Below the pieces are notes generated by a model that ran no database searches, was not told the origin of the DNA, and saw only the letters and a program-made list of their open reading frames with translations. The translations under genes were made by a program, and so were the position numbers. Positions 44,463-53,267 of a stretch of DNA of 64,000 nt are shown one piece after another. Origin of the DNA: Pseudochrobactrum sp. sp1633 (GTDB taxonomy: Bacteria > Pseudomonadota > Alphaproteobacteria > Rhizobiales > Rhizobiaceae); assembly GCF_030376605.1 (NCBI RefSeq), contig NZ_JARRAE010000004.1, forward strand, positions 124,001-188,000, given 5' to 3'. Each line of letters begins with the position of its first letter. Positions within the stretch are counted from its first letter, which is position 1.

Positions 44463-45770
44463 ATGACCACATTTTCTCCTCGTGAAATCGTCTCTGAGCT
44501 TGATCGCTTCATTATCGGCCAGAAAGCTGCCAAGCGCGCCGTAGCCATTGCCCTGCGCAATCGCTGGCGCCGCCAGCAGCTGGAAGGCAATATGCGCGAA
44601 GAAGTGATGCCGAAGAATATTCTGATGATCGGACCAACCGGCGTCGGTAAGACGGAGATTTCACGCCGTCTTGCCAAGCTTGCCGGTGCACCTTTCATCA
44701 AGGTTGAAGCGACAAAATTCACTGAAGTCGGCTATGTCGGCCGCGATGTTGAGCAAATCATCCGTGATCTGGTGGAAATCGCCATTGGTCTCGTGCGTGA
44801 GAAAAAGCGCGAAGAGGTCAAAGCCAAAGCTCATATCAATGCGGAAGAACGCGTGCTGGATGCACTGGTCGGCAAAACTGCCAGCCCTGCAACCCGAGAC
44901 AGTTTCCGCAAGAAACTGCGCGAAGGCGATCTCGATGATAAAGAAATCGAGATTGAACTGGCCGATAACAGCTCCGGTATGCCGGGTTTTGAAATTCCGG
45001 GCATGCCAGGTGCCAATATCGGCATGATAAACTTAAGCGATATGCTTGGCAAAGCTATGGGCGGACGCACAAAGCCGCGCAAAACAAGCGTTAAAGAATC
45101 CTATGCGCTGCTGATCAATGATGAATCTGACAAGCTGCTTGATCAGGATCAGGTAACACAGGAAGCACTGGAAGCCACCCAGAATGACGGGATCGTCTTC
45201 CTTGATGAGATCGACAAGATCGCATCCCGAGAAGGCGGCATGGGGGCAGGGGTTTCCCGCGAGGGTGTGCAGCGCGATTTGCTGCCTCTTGTCGAAGGGA
45301 CAACCGTTGCGACCAAATATGGGCCGGTTAAAACCGACCATATCCTGTTTATCGCATCGGGCGCTTTCCATGTTTCCAAACCATCGGATCTGTTGCCGGA
45401 ATTGCAGGGACGTCTGCCGATCCGTGTTGAGCTCAATGCTCTGTCACGGGAGGATTTCCGCTCGATCCTGACCGAAACCGAAGTCAGCCTGCTCAAACAA
45501 TATGTGGCGCTGATGGCTACAGAAAATGTCACGCTTGAGATTACCGATGATGCAATTGATGCCCTTGCGGATATTGCCGTTGATCTCAATTCCACCATTG
45601 AAAATATCGGTGCGCGGCGTTTGCAGACGGTAATGGAAAAAGTATTGGACGATATTTCATTCAATGCGCCGGATAAAGGCGGCTCCACCTTCACCGTTGA
45701 TGCAGCCTATGTGCGCAGCAGCATTGGCGATCTGGCCAAAAATATAGACCTGTCGCGGTTTATTTTATAA
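44463..45770 (+). CDS. hslU: HslU (ClpY), ATPase subunit of the HslUV protease
   Basis: HslU is the AAA+ unfoldase that feeds HslV. It has 435 residues. Walker A is '[20 protein letters not shown]' (about residues 57-76), the pore loop is '[18 protein letters not shown]', Walker B is '[12 protein letters not shown]', sensor 2 is '[19 protein letters not shown]', and the C-terminal 'SRFIL' activates HslV. An I-domain inserts at about residues 110-240. The ATG at 44463 gives [10 protein letters not shown]; the longer frame upstream overlaps the DUF2585 gene and is not supported. Confidence 0.97.
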   Translation: MTTFSPREIVSELDRFIIGQKAAKRAVAIALRNRWRRQQLEGNMREEVMPKNILMIGPTGVGKTEISRRLAKLAGAPFIKVEATKFTEVGYVGRDVEQIIRDLVEIAIGLVREKKREEVKAKAHINAEERVLDALVGKTASPATRDSFRKKLREGDLDDKEIEIELADNSSGMPGFEIPGMPGANIGMINLSDMLGKAMGGRTKPRKTSVKESYALLINDESDKLLDQDQVTQEALEATQNDGIVFLDEIDKIASREGGMGAGVSREGVQRDLLPLVEGTTVATKYGPVKTDHILFIASGAFHVSKPSDLLPELQGRLPIRVELNALSREDFRSILTETEVSLLKQYVALMATENVTLEITDDAIDALADIAVDLNSTIENIGARRLQTVMEKVLDDISFNAPDKGGSTFTVDAAYVRSSIGDLAKNIDLSRFIL

Positions 45771-45819
45771 ACCCGCGAAGCATTGTGTGACATTCACACA
45801 TCATATGCAGTTAAGTTTT

Positions 45820-45857
45820 GAAACCCTCTCGACTTGTGCGTGAGGGTTTCATATTTT
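45820..45857 (+). terminator. Terminator of the hslV-DUF2585-hslU unit
   Basis: GAAACCCTC (45820-45828) pairs with GAGGGTTTC (45842-45850), followed by ATATTTT. The loop is 13 bases. Confidence 0.72.
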
Positions 45858-45934
45858 CTGCGCGAAGTTAAAATGCTGTGCTTTCCTGAAATTTTTTCAG
45901 TATTGAGAGCAAATGCAAACGGAGCAAAAAACCT

Positions 45935-46903
45935 ATGAACCTCGGCAATAGTTTTAAACGGATAGCAATCGCTGCCGGAACAGGTTTCTTTGCCCTTTCA
46001 TCTCTTTCCGCTGCGCAGGCCACAACACTTGTGCCAGCAGGCAACCGTAATGCTGAACAGCCGGCTATTCCTGGTGCTTCCGCCAACCGCACCAAGAAAA
46101 TGAATACGACCTATGAAGCAAAATATCAGAAAATCTACGGATTGCTAAAATCGGATCGTGCATTGCGCACCAAAATTAAATCAGCTGCAGCTGCCTATAA
46201 TATCGATCCCGTGCATATTGCCGGTGCGATTATCGGCGAGCATACCTATAATGTTGATGCCTATGATCAGTTGCAAACCTATTATGTCAAAGCTATTTCC
46301 TACGTTAAACAGGGCGTAAGCTTCAGCTATAAAGGTGAATCTGTCAGCGACTTTGTTAAACGCCCTGAGTTTGAAAAATGTGCGGGTTTGTCAGAGAGTT
46401 ATGCGCTCTGGACTTGCCGCGAAAATATCTGGGACAGCAAATTCCGCGGTAAAAAAGTGGGCGGAACATCCTATCCGAACAACCGTTTTGCTGCCGTGTT
46501 TTTCCAGCCTTTCTATGCAGGCCAAACCTTTGGTCTGGGCCAGATCAGCCCTCTGACAGCTTTGCAGATGTCCGATATGGTCAATCGTGTATCCGGCCTG
46601 CCAAAGCTGAGTGCAGATGATGGTGCGCAGGTCTATAAAACTATTATGGATCCCGATCTGAGCCTGTCCTACATGGCTGCAACAATCAAACATTCCATCA
46701 ATTCCTATAAGAAATATGCCGATTTCGATATTTCGAAAAATCCGGGTATTACGGCAACCCTGTATAATACCGGTGGCGCAGATGTACGCGCGCGCGCACT
46801 GGCCTCTGCAAATGCAGGCAAGCAGGATAAGCTAATGCCGCAGGAAAATTACTACGGCTGGCTGGTCAATTCCAAAATGGATGATTTGCAGTCGCTATTT
46901 TAA
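45935..46903 (+). CDS. DUF1402 exported protein
   Basis: This 322-residue protein has a clear signal peptide (about residues 1-29, 'IAIAAGTGFFALSSLSAAQA'), so it is exported. The rest belongs to DUF1402, found in rhizobia and Brucella. Regions such as 'AAAYNIDPVHIAGAIIGEHT' and 'GQTFGLGQISPLTALQMSDM' resemble the lytic-transglycosylase (lysozyme-like) layout, with a possible catalytic Glu in 'GEHTYN', but this is only a suggestion. Two cysteines (in 'FEKCAGL' and 'WTCREN') could form a disulfide. It lies between the hslU terminator and a convergent xre gene, with just 4 bases separating the stops. Confidence 0.85.
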   Translation: MNLGNSFKRIAIAAGTGFFALSSLSAAQATTLVPAGNRNAEQPAIPGASANRTKKMNTTYEAKYQKIYGLLKSDRALRTKIKSAAAAYNIDPVHIAGAIIGEHTYNVDAYDQLQTYYVKAISYVKQGVSFSYKGESVSDFVKRPEFEKCAGLSESYALWTCRENIWDSKFRGKKVGGTSYPNNRFAAVFFQPFYAGQTFGLGQISPLTALQMSDMVNRVSGLPKLSADDGAQVYKTIMDPDLSLSYMAATIKHSINSYKKYADFDISKNPGITATLYNTGGADVRARALASANAGKQDKLMPQENYYGWLVNSKMDDLQSLF

Positions 46904-46907
46904 AAAA

Positions 46908-47285
46908 TCAGCGCAGGCTGCGGTGCTTTTTATGAGCCAGCCGCAGCGTTGTGCTGAGACTTTCGATCATATTCTTGTCCAGAATACGGATATGATTGGC
47001 TAATAGATTCGCTAATTCTGTGGCTTCCGGTGACAATCCCGCCGTATCAATCGTCACACGCGGATGCGATATCATAGCGAGATTTTGCAGCTCTTCTGCC
47101 TCATCCCAGATAATATTCAAATAACCGATAATTCTTTGCAGAAGATCCCAGGTCGGCTGCCCGCGGCGGCCATGCTCCAGTGCTGAAAGATAAGCGGCAG
47201 ACACACGGATGGCTGTTGCCATTTCCTTCTGGCTGACACCGCGCTCCTCACGTAATTGTCGTAAACGCAAACCAAACGGTGTCAT
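46908..47285 (-). CDS. XRE-family helix-turn-helix regulator
   Basis: This 125-residue DNA-binding protein has an XRE/Cro-type HTH at about residues 5-60 ('LRQLREERGVSQKEMATAI', then 'VSAAYLSALEHGRRGQP'). The C-terminal part ('PEATELANLLANHIRILDKN') has no recognised ligand domain. Its start overlaps the smr stop by 4 bases (ATGA), so it is coupled to smr and mltA. This trio is conserved in rhizobia, but the target genes are unknown. Confidence 0.9.
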   Translation of the reverse strand: MTPFGLRLRQLREERGVSQKEMATAIRVSAAYLSALEHGRRGQPTWDLLQRIIGYLNIIWDEAEELQNLAMISHPRVTIDTAGLSPEATELANLLANHIRILDKNMIESLSTTLRLAHKKHRSLR

Positions 47286-48025
47286 GGCCGTGACCGCTTA
47301 AGAGAGGAAAGGGCGCTGCCTTCTGCCAGCCTTTCAGCCGGTGTTTTGCGCAGCCTGACATAGAGCGCACCCTGTCCGCCGTGATGACGCACCGCATCCT
47401 CATAGGCGCTCACATAAATTCGGAACAACGGCGTGGAAAACCAATGCGGTACGGCTTGTTTTAAAACGCCGTCGCTGCCAAAGGACGCGCCTTTACCGGT
47501 AATAACCAGCACAAAGCGCAAACCGCGGTGCCATGCATCCGCCAGAAAGCTATAGAGCAGGTCATGCGCTTCGCGCTGCCGCATACCGTGAAGATCAATT
47601 CGGGCTTGTATTTCCAGCCGTCCCTTGGCGATTTTTCGGATTGTCGGCCGGTCGATATCATGAATCGGATTGAGAACCGGTTCTTGTTTTTTGCGCGTTT
47701 GCAGAGAGGTTTCACCGGATGCTTTCGCAACTCCCGCCTTCACCGGCTCGGAATGCACGCGCTGCGGAATATTGATACCATTTTCAATATCCCAAAGATG
47801 CATATCCTCAATCTCAAAAGCCTGCCGTGGTTGAACCGGACGTAAAGGGCGGGTGGTACGCGCCACAGTTTCCCAGAGAATATGATCTTCTGCCTTCATA
47901 ACCACGACTGAATCTTTCGGAAAATCCTCCGGTAAGACTGATCCTGATTTCGGATTTCTTGTCATTTTCATCGTATTCTGATCCGAAACACGCCTGTCAG
48001 AGCGCTTTTTCTTTATTGATTTCAC
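47282..48025 (-). CDS. Smr/MutS2-C domain protein
   Basis: This 247-residue protein has a C-terminal Smr domain (about residues 150-245). Its conserved motifs are 'RIDLHGMRQREAHDLLYSFL' (the DxH motif), 'LVITGKGASFGSDGVL' and 'AYEDAVRHHGGQGALYVRLR'. Smr domains have nicking-nuclease or RNA-endonuclease activity in some proteins. The N-terminal half is basic and poorly conserved. I chose GTG at 48025, with GGAGG 9 bases upstream, over a TTG at 48043. It follows mltA by 4 bases and overlaps xre. Confidence 0.9.
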   Translation of the reverse strand: MKSIKKKRSDRRVSDQNTMKMTRNPKSGSVLPEDFPKDSVVVMKAEDHILWETVARTTRPLRPVQPRQAFEIEDMHLWDIENGINIPQRVHSEPVKAGVAKASGETSLQTRKKQEPVLNPIHDIDRPTIRKIAKGRLEIQARIDLHGMRQREAHDLLYSFLADAWHRGLRFVLVITGKGASFGSDGVLKQAVPHWFSTPLFRIYVSAYEDAVRHHGGQGALYVRLRKTPAERLAEGSALSSLKRSRP

Positions 48026-48029
48026 AATG

Positions 48030-49145
48030 TCAGCCCTCCGCAATCAGACGGGGAACCAGCATTATAAAATCTGCATCATGGCGTATCTGACCGGCAAGCT
48101 GCCCTGCCGCATCGCCTGAACCAATAAACAGATCGCCACGGGCAGGGCCGACAATTGCCGTACCGGTATCCTGAGCAATCATTAACCGGTGAAAAACACC
48201 ATGACGATCAGGAAAGTTACGGACATTTATGAAAAACGGCGTGCCAAAGCAATGATATTTACGATCCACGGCCAGTGATCTTTGTGCGGTGAGGGGTACT
48301 TTGGCGGCCGCAACCGGCCCTGACAGAAGATCATCCACCGGCGCTTCGCGGAAGAAAATATATGACCGGTTGTGCCACAAAATTTCATCAATACGGGCAG
48401 GGTACTCTGCAAGCCATTGCCGGATTGTCTGCATAGTGACCTTTGCAGGTTCCAGCTCGCCTTTATCAATCAGGACGCGTCCTGCGCCCGTAAAGCCATG
48501 CCCAGACTTGGCCGCATAAGTGAGGCGCATCTGACTACCATCTGTAAAATTTAGCCGCACAGCGCCCTGCACATGGGCGAAATAGGCATCAACCTTGTCC
48601 GCAACATAGGCAATTTCCAAACCTTGCCCTGTGAGCGCGCCTTGCTCAATCGCCTGCCGGTCAAAATATTCGGTAATCTGCCCGTTATAAGTGCGGCCAA
48701 AAGCCATTTCCTCTGGCAGGTTCTCCGGCCGGTTATCTGAATCCAGTTTGATGAGATCTGCTGGTTTACGATAAAACGGAACAGAAAATTCTGCTGTTCT
48801 AATCCGTGAAGCAGCAATTTCCGGTTCATAAAATCCGGTCACAAATCCTGTTTGTTGGTCATGAGGGGTAATTTTGACAGGATAAAAATAGCACTCAAAA
48901 AACGCACGCGCTGCCTGCCGGTCGATCTCTTGTGTTGCCGCTAATGAACGGGCTTTTGCAAACACAGGCAGTAAATCTTCAAATTGCGGGCCTAAAATCC
49001 CGCTCTTATAAGAGTTTGTTTCGGCATAGATTGCAGATTTTAAAAAAGCATCGAGGGCTGCACTATGATCATCCTGCGCCCAGCCTGCACAATCATCAAA
49101 TTTCAAAATTTCGGTGGAGCAGTGCGCAGCAGACAGATCTGACAT
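48030..49145 (-). CDS. mltA: Membrane-bound lytic murein transglycosylase A family protein
   Basis: MltA cleaves peptidoglycan to 1,6-anhydromuropeptides. The protein has 371 residues. The MltA core includes 'PENLPEEMAFGRTYNGQITE' and 'YFAHVQGAVRLNFTDGSQMR', and the C-terminal 3D domain includes 'LMIAQDTGTAIVGPARGDLF' with the catalytic Asp of 'QDTG' and the downstream 'IGSGDAAG'. From the best start (ATG 49145 with GAGGAG) there is no signal peptide or lipobox, which is unusual for a periplasmic enzyme. It begins the mltA-smr-xre unit. Confidence 0.93.
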   Translation of the reverse strand: MSDLSAAHCSTEILKFDDCAGWAQDDHSAALDAFLKSAIYAETNSYKSGILGPQFEDLLPVFAKARSLAATQEIDRQAARAFFECYFYPVKITPHDQQTGFVTGFYEPEIAASRIRTAEFSVPFYRKPADLIKLDSDNRPENLPEEMAFGRTYNGQITEYFDRQAIEQGALTGQGLEIAYVADKVDAYFAHVQGAVRLNFTDGSQMRLTYAAKSGHGFTGAGRVLIDKGELEPAKVTMQTIRQWLAEYPARIDEILWHNRSYIFFREAPVDDLLSGPVAAAKVPLTAQRSLAVDRKYHCFGTPFFINVRNFPDRHGVFHRLMIAQDTGTAIVGPARGDLFIGSGDAAGQLAGQIRHDADFIMLVPRLIAEG

Positions 49146-49202
49146 AACACTGCTCCTCAATCATTTAAAACTCTGAATATTACTGAAGTTCAGTAGCAGA
49201 GA

Positions 49203-49907
49203 TCAATCTTCCGCTTCGGTTGCAATCAGCTTCCAGTTCGGATCACGTCCGGCTGTACTACGGGCAAAAGTCCAGACATCACGGATTTCCGCAACAGTTT
49301 CCAGATCACCGTCAATAATATTGCCCTGATTATCCTGCGTTGCGGAGATCATTTCGCTAACGATGCGAACCGTGACTTGTGCATCTTTACCCTTCATATC
49401 GGCAGCAGTAATTTTTGCCTGATTGATGCCGACGAAAGTGGAATTAACTTTTTCACCACGGGCTTCACGCTCTTTGATTGCAGCGTCAAAACCTTCATAA
49501 ACATCTTTGGAGAGCAGGTTTTTCAGAGTTTTGCGATCACCATCTGCATAGGATAGCACAATCATCTCATAGGCCATTTTGGCGCCGTTGAGGAATTCCT
49601 TCGGATCAAAACTGGCATCATGGGCGCGAATATTGCGCAGACCATTATTCAGCTCAGAACCGGCAGGCGCCAATGCATCAATAGAGGTAAAATCTTTCGC
49701 CGGATTTTCCGCTGTCTGGCGTTGCGGCAGAGAAACAACATTGTCGTTCTGCTGCGGAATTGCAGTCGTGTCTTCCTGACGCTGCGTATAAGGATCGAAA
49801 GGCGGACGCTCATTGCCCGTGCGCTTTCCCAATACACTGCGCAGTTGCAGGAAAATAATCACTGCAACGATGAAGAAAAAGAATGTGCCAAAACTGAAAA
49901 AATTCAT
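49203..49907 (-). CDS. Tim44/TimA family putative adaptor protein
   Basis: This 234-residue protein has an N-terminal transmembrane helix (about residues 3-22, 'FFSFGTFFFFIVAVIIFLQL'), a low-complexity linker, and a C-terminal Tim44-like domain (about 95-234, 'FLNGAKMAYEMIVLSYADGD', 'NLLSKDVYEGFDAAIKERE'). Mitochondrial Tim44 is an import-motor adaptor; the bacterial relatives (TimA) may act at the inner membrane. I prefer the ATG at 49907; the frame upstream starts with TTG. It is next to mltA and divergent from fxsA-secB, which hints at an export-related neighbourhood. Confidence 0.88.
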   Translation of the reverse strand: MNFFSFGTFFFFIVAVIIFLQLRSVLGKRTGNERPPFDPYTQRQEDTTAIPQQNDNVVSLPQRQTAENPAKDFTSIDALAPAGSELNNGLRNIRAHDASFDPKEFLNGAKMAYEMIVLSYADGDRKTLKNLLSKDVYEGFDAAIKEREARGEKVNSTFVGINQAKITAADMKGKDAQVTVRIVSEMISATQDNQGNIIDGDLETVAEIRDVWTFARSTAGRDPNWKLIATEAED

Positions 49908-50378
49908 ACCGCTCGCCAACTATCTCCGCAGTTATCTGCCGGAATACACAATGAATACAAAATTCTGTATCATCAGCCTCTACCCGTACTGAGCAATTAT
50001 ACAATATCTTTATCTGAAGGCATATTCTGAATATGCCATGTCAAACCGGATACTGATGCCGCAATCGCTCTTCAGGTGCGCTATAATCAGTTATAAACCG
50101 ACTGAAAGATAACACAAAACTGCTTTGTTTTGAAAAAATATATAGTTCACCGTGTTCTGTCATTCAAATCCCAAACGGGAATTCTTATCTGTATATCCTG
50201 TTTAGAGCGTTTCCAGTGGATATTAAATCATAAGAAATGCTCTATCTGTTTGTTTTTACGCATTTCCGAACGCAAAACCGGTTCCCGCTTTTGCTGGAAA
50301 TGCTTTAAGTTCATAATCCGGCATATTTTACGGAATTATCCGTATCAACCGCCCGTTTAATCAAGAGGTTCCTTACCC
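49908..50378. other. Divergent intergenic region, timA / fxsA
   Basis: These 471 bases contain a RIME-like repeat at 50203-50308. Elsewhere they are A/T-rich with no RNA gene or clear conserved site. The promoters for timA and fxsA must lie here; I could not place them. Confidence 0.5.
50203..50308. repeat. RIME-like intergenic palindromic repeat, copy 5 (inverted)
   Basis: The element reads in the opposite order to copy 1: AGAGCGTTTCC ... GAAATGCTCT comes first, then TTTGTTTTTACGCATTTCCG, AACGCAAAACCGGTTCCCGC, and TTTTGCTGGAAATGCTTT at the end. The reverse complement matches copy 1 over most of its length. It lies between timA and fxsA. Confidence 0.8.
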
Positions 50379-50936
50379 GTGACAAAAATGCTTGGTCCAA
50401 TCAGCCTGCTGCTGTTTTTAGCCCTGCCATTTGTTGAAATTGCCGGTTTTGTCATTGTCGGTTCAGAAATCGGTGTGCTGGCAACGCTTGGTTTGATTGT
50501 GCTCAGTGCGGTTTTAGGTTTTTCTCTGTTACGCAGACAGGGACTGAGCCTGCTCAATCAGATGAAGGCGGAAACCGCCGCAGGCCGCGCGCCGCAACGG
50601 GAAATCATTCACGGGACATTGCTAATTTTCGCCGGTATTTTGCTGATTATTCCGGGTTTTTTGACCGATATTATCGGCCTTTTTCTGTTTATCCCGTTTG
50701 TCCGCGACCTGATCTGGAACCGTTTTTTACGCAATCGTGTGGTCATGGCGACGAATTTTCAGGCAGGCAGTGCCGGCGCCAGCTATCAGCATTACGGACA
50801 AAGACCTGCGCCACAGGATGACGATATTATTGATCTCGACCCTGAGGATTATTCCAGTTCATCAGACAGCAATAAAAAGGCTAATAACTCTCCGTGGGGA
50901 ACAGACCCGAAAGAGATTGAAGACCGCAGAAAATAA
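50379..50936 (+). CDS. fxsA: FxsA family membrane protein
   Basis: This 185-residue protein belongs to the FxsA family, whose E. coli member affects exclusion of phage T7 by the F plasmid. Hydrophobic segments lie at about residues 5-25, 27-45 and 75-105 ('LLIFAGILLIIPGFLTDIIG', the family signature). The C-terminal 60 residues are hydrophilic, acidic and Ser-rich ('DIIDLDPEDYSSSSDSNKK'). The start is GTG at 50379, with AGAGG upstream; an ATG three codons in is an alternative. It lies upstream of secB, as in other rhizobia, with a 349-base gap. Confidence 0.9.
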   Translation: MTKMLGPISLLLFLALPFVEIAGFVIVGSEIGVLATLGLIVLSAVLGFSLLRRQGLSLLNQMKAETAAGRAPQREIIHGTLLIFAGILLIIPGFLTDIIGLFLFIPFVRDLIWNRFLRNRVVMATNFQAGSAGASYQHYGQRPAPQDDDIIDLDPEDYSSSSDSNKKANNSPWGTDPKEIEDRRK

Positions 50937-51285
50937 CGAACACGCAATGCTGAAAATCAGGCTGAAAGAAACCGGAAGGTGCTTTAGCTCTAATAATCAC
51001 CAGTCCTGCTTTTTGTGGTCCGTTCTTTAGCATTACCAAATGATGCCGCGTGTTATTGCCTGCAAAAGACACATATGCTAGCCAAATGACACGTGTTTCA
51101 GATTGCTTTTGCAACAGCCGCAGTTTTCTGAAACCAAAAGATCAATTTTATCGTTCAACTTCTTCGATTAAAGTTGGCTTTACAATAAAATTGTTTAGTC
51201 TTTCAAAGTGTTGCAGCACACACAAAAAGTGCTGTCATGCTGTTCGACGGTCTGTCGATCATCGTTAACAAAAAGGTATATGATA
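50937..51285. other. Intergenic region, fxsA / secB
   Basis: These 349 bases contain no recognised repeat, terminator with a clear U-tract or RNA gene. The secB promoter must be here. An in-frame upstream extension of secB (from 51208) is open but looks non-coding. Confidence 0.5.
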
Positions 51286-51771
51286 ATGGCAGAGACGCCA
51301 AACGAAGCACAGAACGGTAACGGTAGTGCACAGCCATCCCTCAACATTCTGGCTCAGTATATCAAGGATTTTTCCTTTGAAAGCCCGGGTGCTCCGCTTT
51401 CACTGCGTCCGCGTGAAAATGCGCCAAATATCAGCATCAATGTCAATGTAAACGCCAATCCGATCGCTGAAGGCGATTTTGACGTTGTGCTCACACTGAC
51501 TGCACAGGCCGGTGAAGGCAAAGATGTTCTGTTCAATACAGATCTGGTTTATGGCGGAGTTTTCCGTATTCAGAACATTCCGCAGGAACATATGCTGCCG
51601 ATCCTGTTCATCGAATGCCCGCGTCTGCTGTTCCCGTTTGCCCGTCAGATCATTGCCGATGCAACACGCAATGGCGGCTTCCCGCCGCTGATGATTGACC
51701 CGATTGATTTTGCAACAATGTTCCAGCAGCGTATGGCTGAAGAGCAGGCAAAAGCTCAGGTAAAAAACTAA
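51286..51771 (+). CDS. secB: Protein-export chaperone SecB
   Basis: SecB keeps preproteins unfolded and delivers them to SecA. It has 161 residues from the ATG at 51286; ATG 51280 is an alternative with a closer AAAGG. The family motifs are '[20 protein letters not shown]', '[20 protein letters not shown]' (SecA/peptide groove), '[20 protein letters not shown]' and 'PIDFATMF'. The acidic N-terminus and low-complexity C-terminus are typical. It ends at a strong terminator. Confidence 0.96.
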   Translation: MAETPNEAQNGNGSAQPSLNILAQYIKDFSFESPGAPLSLRPRENAPNISINVNVNANPIAEGDFDVVLTLTAQAGEGKDVLFNTDLVYGGVFRIQNIPQEHMLPILFIECPRLLFPFARQIIADATRNGGFPPLMIDPIDFATMFQQRMAEEQAKAQVKN

Positions 51772-51789
51772 GTTTTTCAAAATAAATAC

Positions 51790-51828
51790 AAAAAAGCCGC
51801 TGCGTTATAAACACAGCGGCTTTTTTGT
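51790..51828. terminator. Terminator of secB
   Basis: AAAAAAGCCGCTG and CAGCGGCTTTTTTG form a long stem with a 10-base loop and U-tracts on both strands, between secB (+) and dnaQ (-). Confidence 0.88.
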
Positions 51829-51840
51829 TTCCTAAACTCA

Positions 51841-51943
51841 GAGCGTATCCCGAAAAGTGTGAAGCGGTTTTCGGATAAGATACGCGTAAAAACAAAAAGA
51901 TAGAGCATTTCTTATCATTCAAGATAAACTGGAAATGCTTTAA
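51841..51943. repeat. RIME-like intergenic palindromic repeat, copy 6
   Basis: It contains GAGCGTATCCCGAAAAGTGT, GAAGCGGTTTTCGGATAAG, ATACGCGTAAAAAC, then AGATAGAGCATTTC and GGAAATGCTTTAA. This is the same order as copies 2 (outer parts) and 4. It ends one base before the dnaQ stop codon. Confidence 0.83.
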
Positions 51944-52645
51944 TCAGTTCAGATATTTTTTCCAGATTGCCTTATCGCCCATTTTATCAATCAGCTTCTG
52001 ATGTGCTGCAAGGTCATCTTCTGTCAGACGTGAAGGCAGGGGTTGAGGGCGCGCTTTCAGAACAATCTCAACGCCCTGTTCATTCCCGTTTTTACTCTCA
52101 CCGGCTGATTGTACGCTCAATCCCAACGAGGTCTGCTTGCCGCCGAGAAGCTCAATATAAACCTCTGCCAGCAACTCCGTATCAAGCAGCGCGCCGTGAA
52201 GCTTACGATGCGCATTGTCAACGCCATAACGCTTACACAGCGCATCCAGCGTATTCGGCCCCATCGGATGCTTGCGCCGTGCCAAAGCCAGCGTATCAAT
52301 CACCACATCCGTAGAAATCGGCACCTGATTAATCCGCTCCAGCTCGGCATTCAAAAAGCCGATATCGAACATCGCATTATGCGCAACCAGTTTTGCGCCT
52401 TCGATAAAGGTCAGAAATTCTTCTGAAATGCCCTGAAATGTTGGTTTATCCAGCAGGCTTTCATCGGTAATGCCGTGCACTGCCAGTGCATCCGGATGCA
52501 CTTTTTTGCCCTGCGGATTGATATAGACGTGAAATGTTTTGCCGGTGATAAATTTATTCACCATCTCGATACAGCCGATTTCAATCACGCGATCTTCGTT
52601 TTTATCAAGACCGGTGGTTTCTGTATCGAAAACAATCTCACGCAT
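51944..52645 (-). CDS. dnaQ: DNA polymerase III epsilon subunit (3'-5' proofreading exonuclease)
   Basis: DnaQ proofreads replication. The protein has 233 residues. The DEDDh exonuclease motifs are ExoI 'REIVFDTETTGLD', ExoII 'LVAHNAMFDIGFLNAEL', and ExoIII 'HRKLHGALLDTELLAEVYIE'. The remaining C-terminal portion is the flexible tail that binds the alpha subunit. I chose ATG 52645, with AGGA upstream; ATG 52666 is in frame and overlaps the coaE stop (TAATG), so it is a possible alternative. It is the last gene of the ppsR-maf-aroE-coaE-dnaQ series. Confidence 0.95.
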   Translation of the reverse strand: MREIVFDTETTGLDKNEDRVIEIGCIEMVNKFITGKTFHVYINPQGKKVHPDALAVHGITDESLLDKPTFQGISEEFLTFIEGAKLVAHNAMFDIGFLNAELERINQVPISTDVVIDTLALARRKHPMGPNTLDALCKRYGVDNAHRKLHGALLDTELLAEVYIELLGGKQTSLGLSVQSAGESKNGNEQGVEIVLKARPQPLPSRLTEDDLAAHQKLIDKMGDKAIWKKYLN

Positions 52646-52665
52646 AGTTTTATCCTGTAAATTCA

Positions 52666-53256
52666 TTATGCAGCTGTGTTTTGCAGCTTTTCTAAAATGC
52701 TAAAGACCTGTTGGCGGGCAAAATCCTTATCTTGCCCCGTATCAACGATAAAATCTGCTTTTGCGCGCTTTTGCTCATCGGGCATCTGACGCGCCAGAAT
52801 GGCCTGAAACTTCTCTTCTGTCATTCCCTCGCGGGAAAGCACCCGTTCCCGCTGTATTTCATAAGGCGCACTGACCACAAGGATTTTATCCACGCGATCC
52901 ATTGCGCCGGTTTCAAACAGTAACGGAATATCCAGCACCACAAGTGGTTCACCTTTAGCCTCAGCATCGCGCAAAAACTGCTGTTCTTTAGCCCGGACAA
53001 GCGGATGAACTATGTTCTCGAGCTTTTTAAGCTCATCCGGCTTTCCCAAAACACAGGCTGACAGGATTTTGCGGTCAACACGGCCATCTATAACCGCTTC
53101 AGGAAAGGCTTCTGCGATCAGCGGAACAGCCTCCCCCTGATAAAGCTGGTGCACCACCGCATCGGCATCATAGACCGGCACTCCTCTATCCGCAAAAATC
53201 TGTGCGGTTGTGGATTTCCCCATGCCGATTGAACCGGTAAGCCCTAGCCTGATCAT
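52666..53256 (-). CDS. coaE: Dephospho-CoA kinase
   Basis: CoaE performs the last step of CoA synthesis. It has 196 residues. The P-loop is '[20 protein letters not shown]', followed by '[20 protein letters not shown]', '[20 protein letters not shown]' and '[20 protein letters not shown]'. It lies 11 bases after aroE; this order (maf-aroE-coaE-dnaQ) is conserved in rhizobia. The pantothenate kinase coaA is elsewhere in the window. Confidence 0.97.
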   Translation of the reverse strand: MIRLGLTGSIGMGKSTTAQIFADRGVPVYDADAVVHQLYQGEAVPLIAEAFPEAVIDGRVDRKILSACVLGKPDELKKLENIVHPLVRAKEQQFLRDAEAKGEPLVVLDIPLLFETGAMDRVDKILVVSAPYEIQRERVLSREGMTEEKFQAILARQMPDEQKRAKADFIVDTGQDKDFARQQVFSILEKLQNTAA

Positions 53257-53267
53257 AAATCTGCCTA

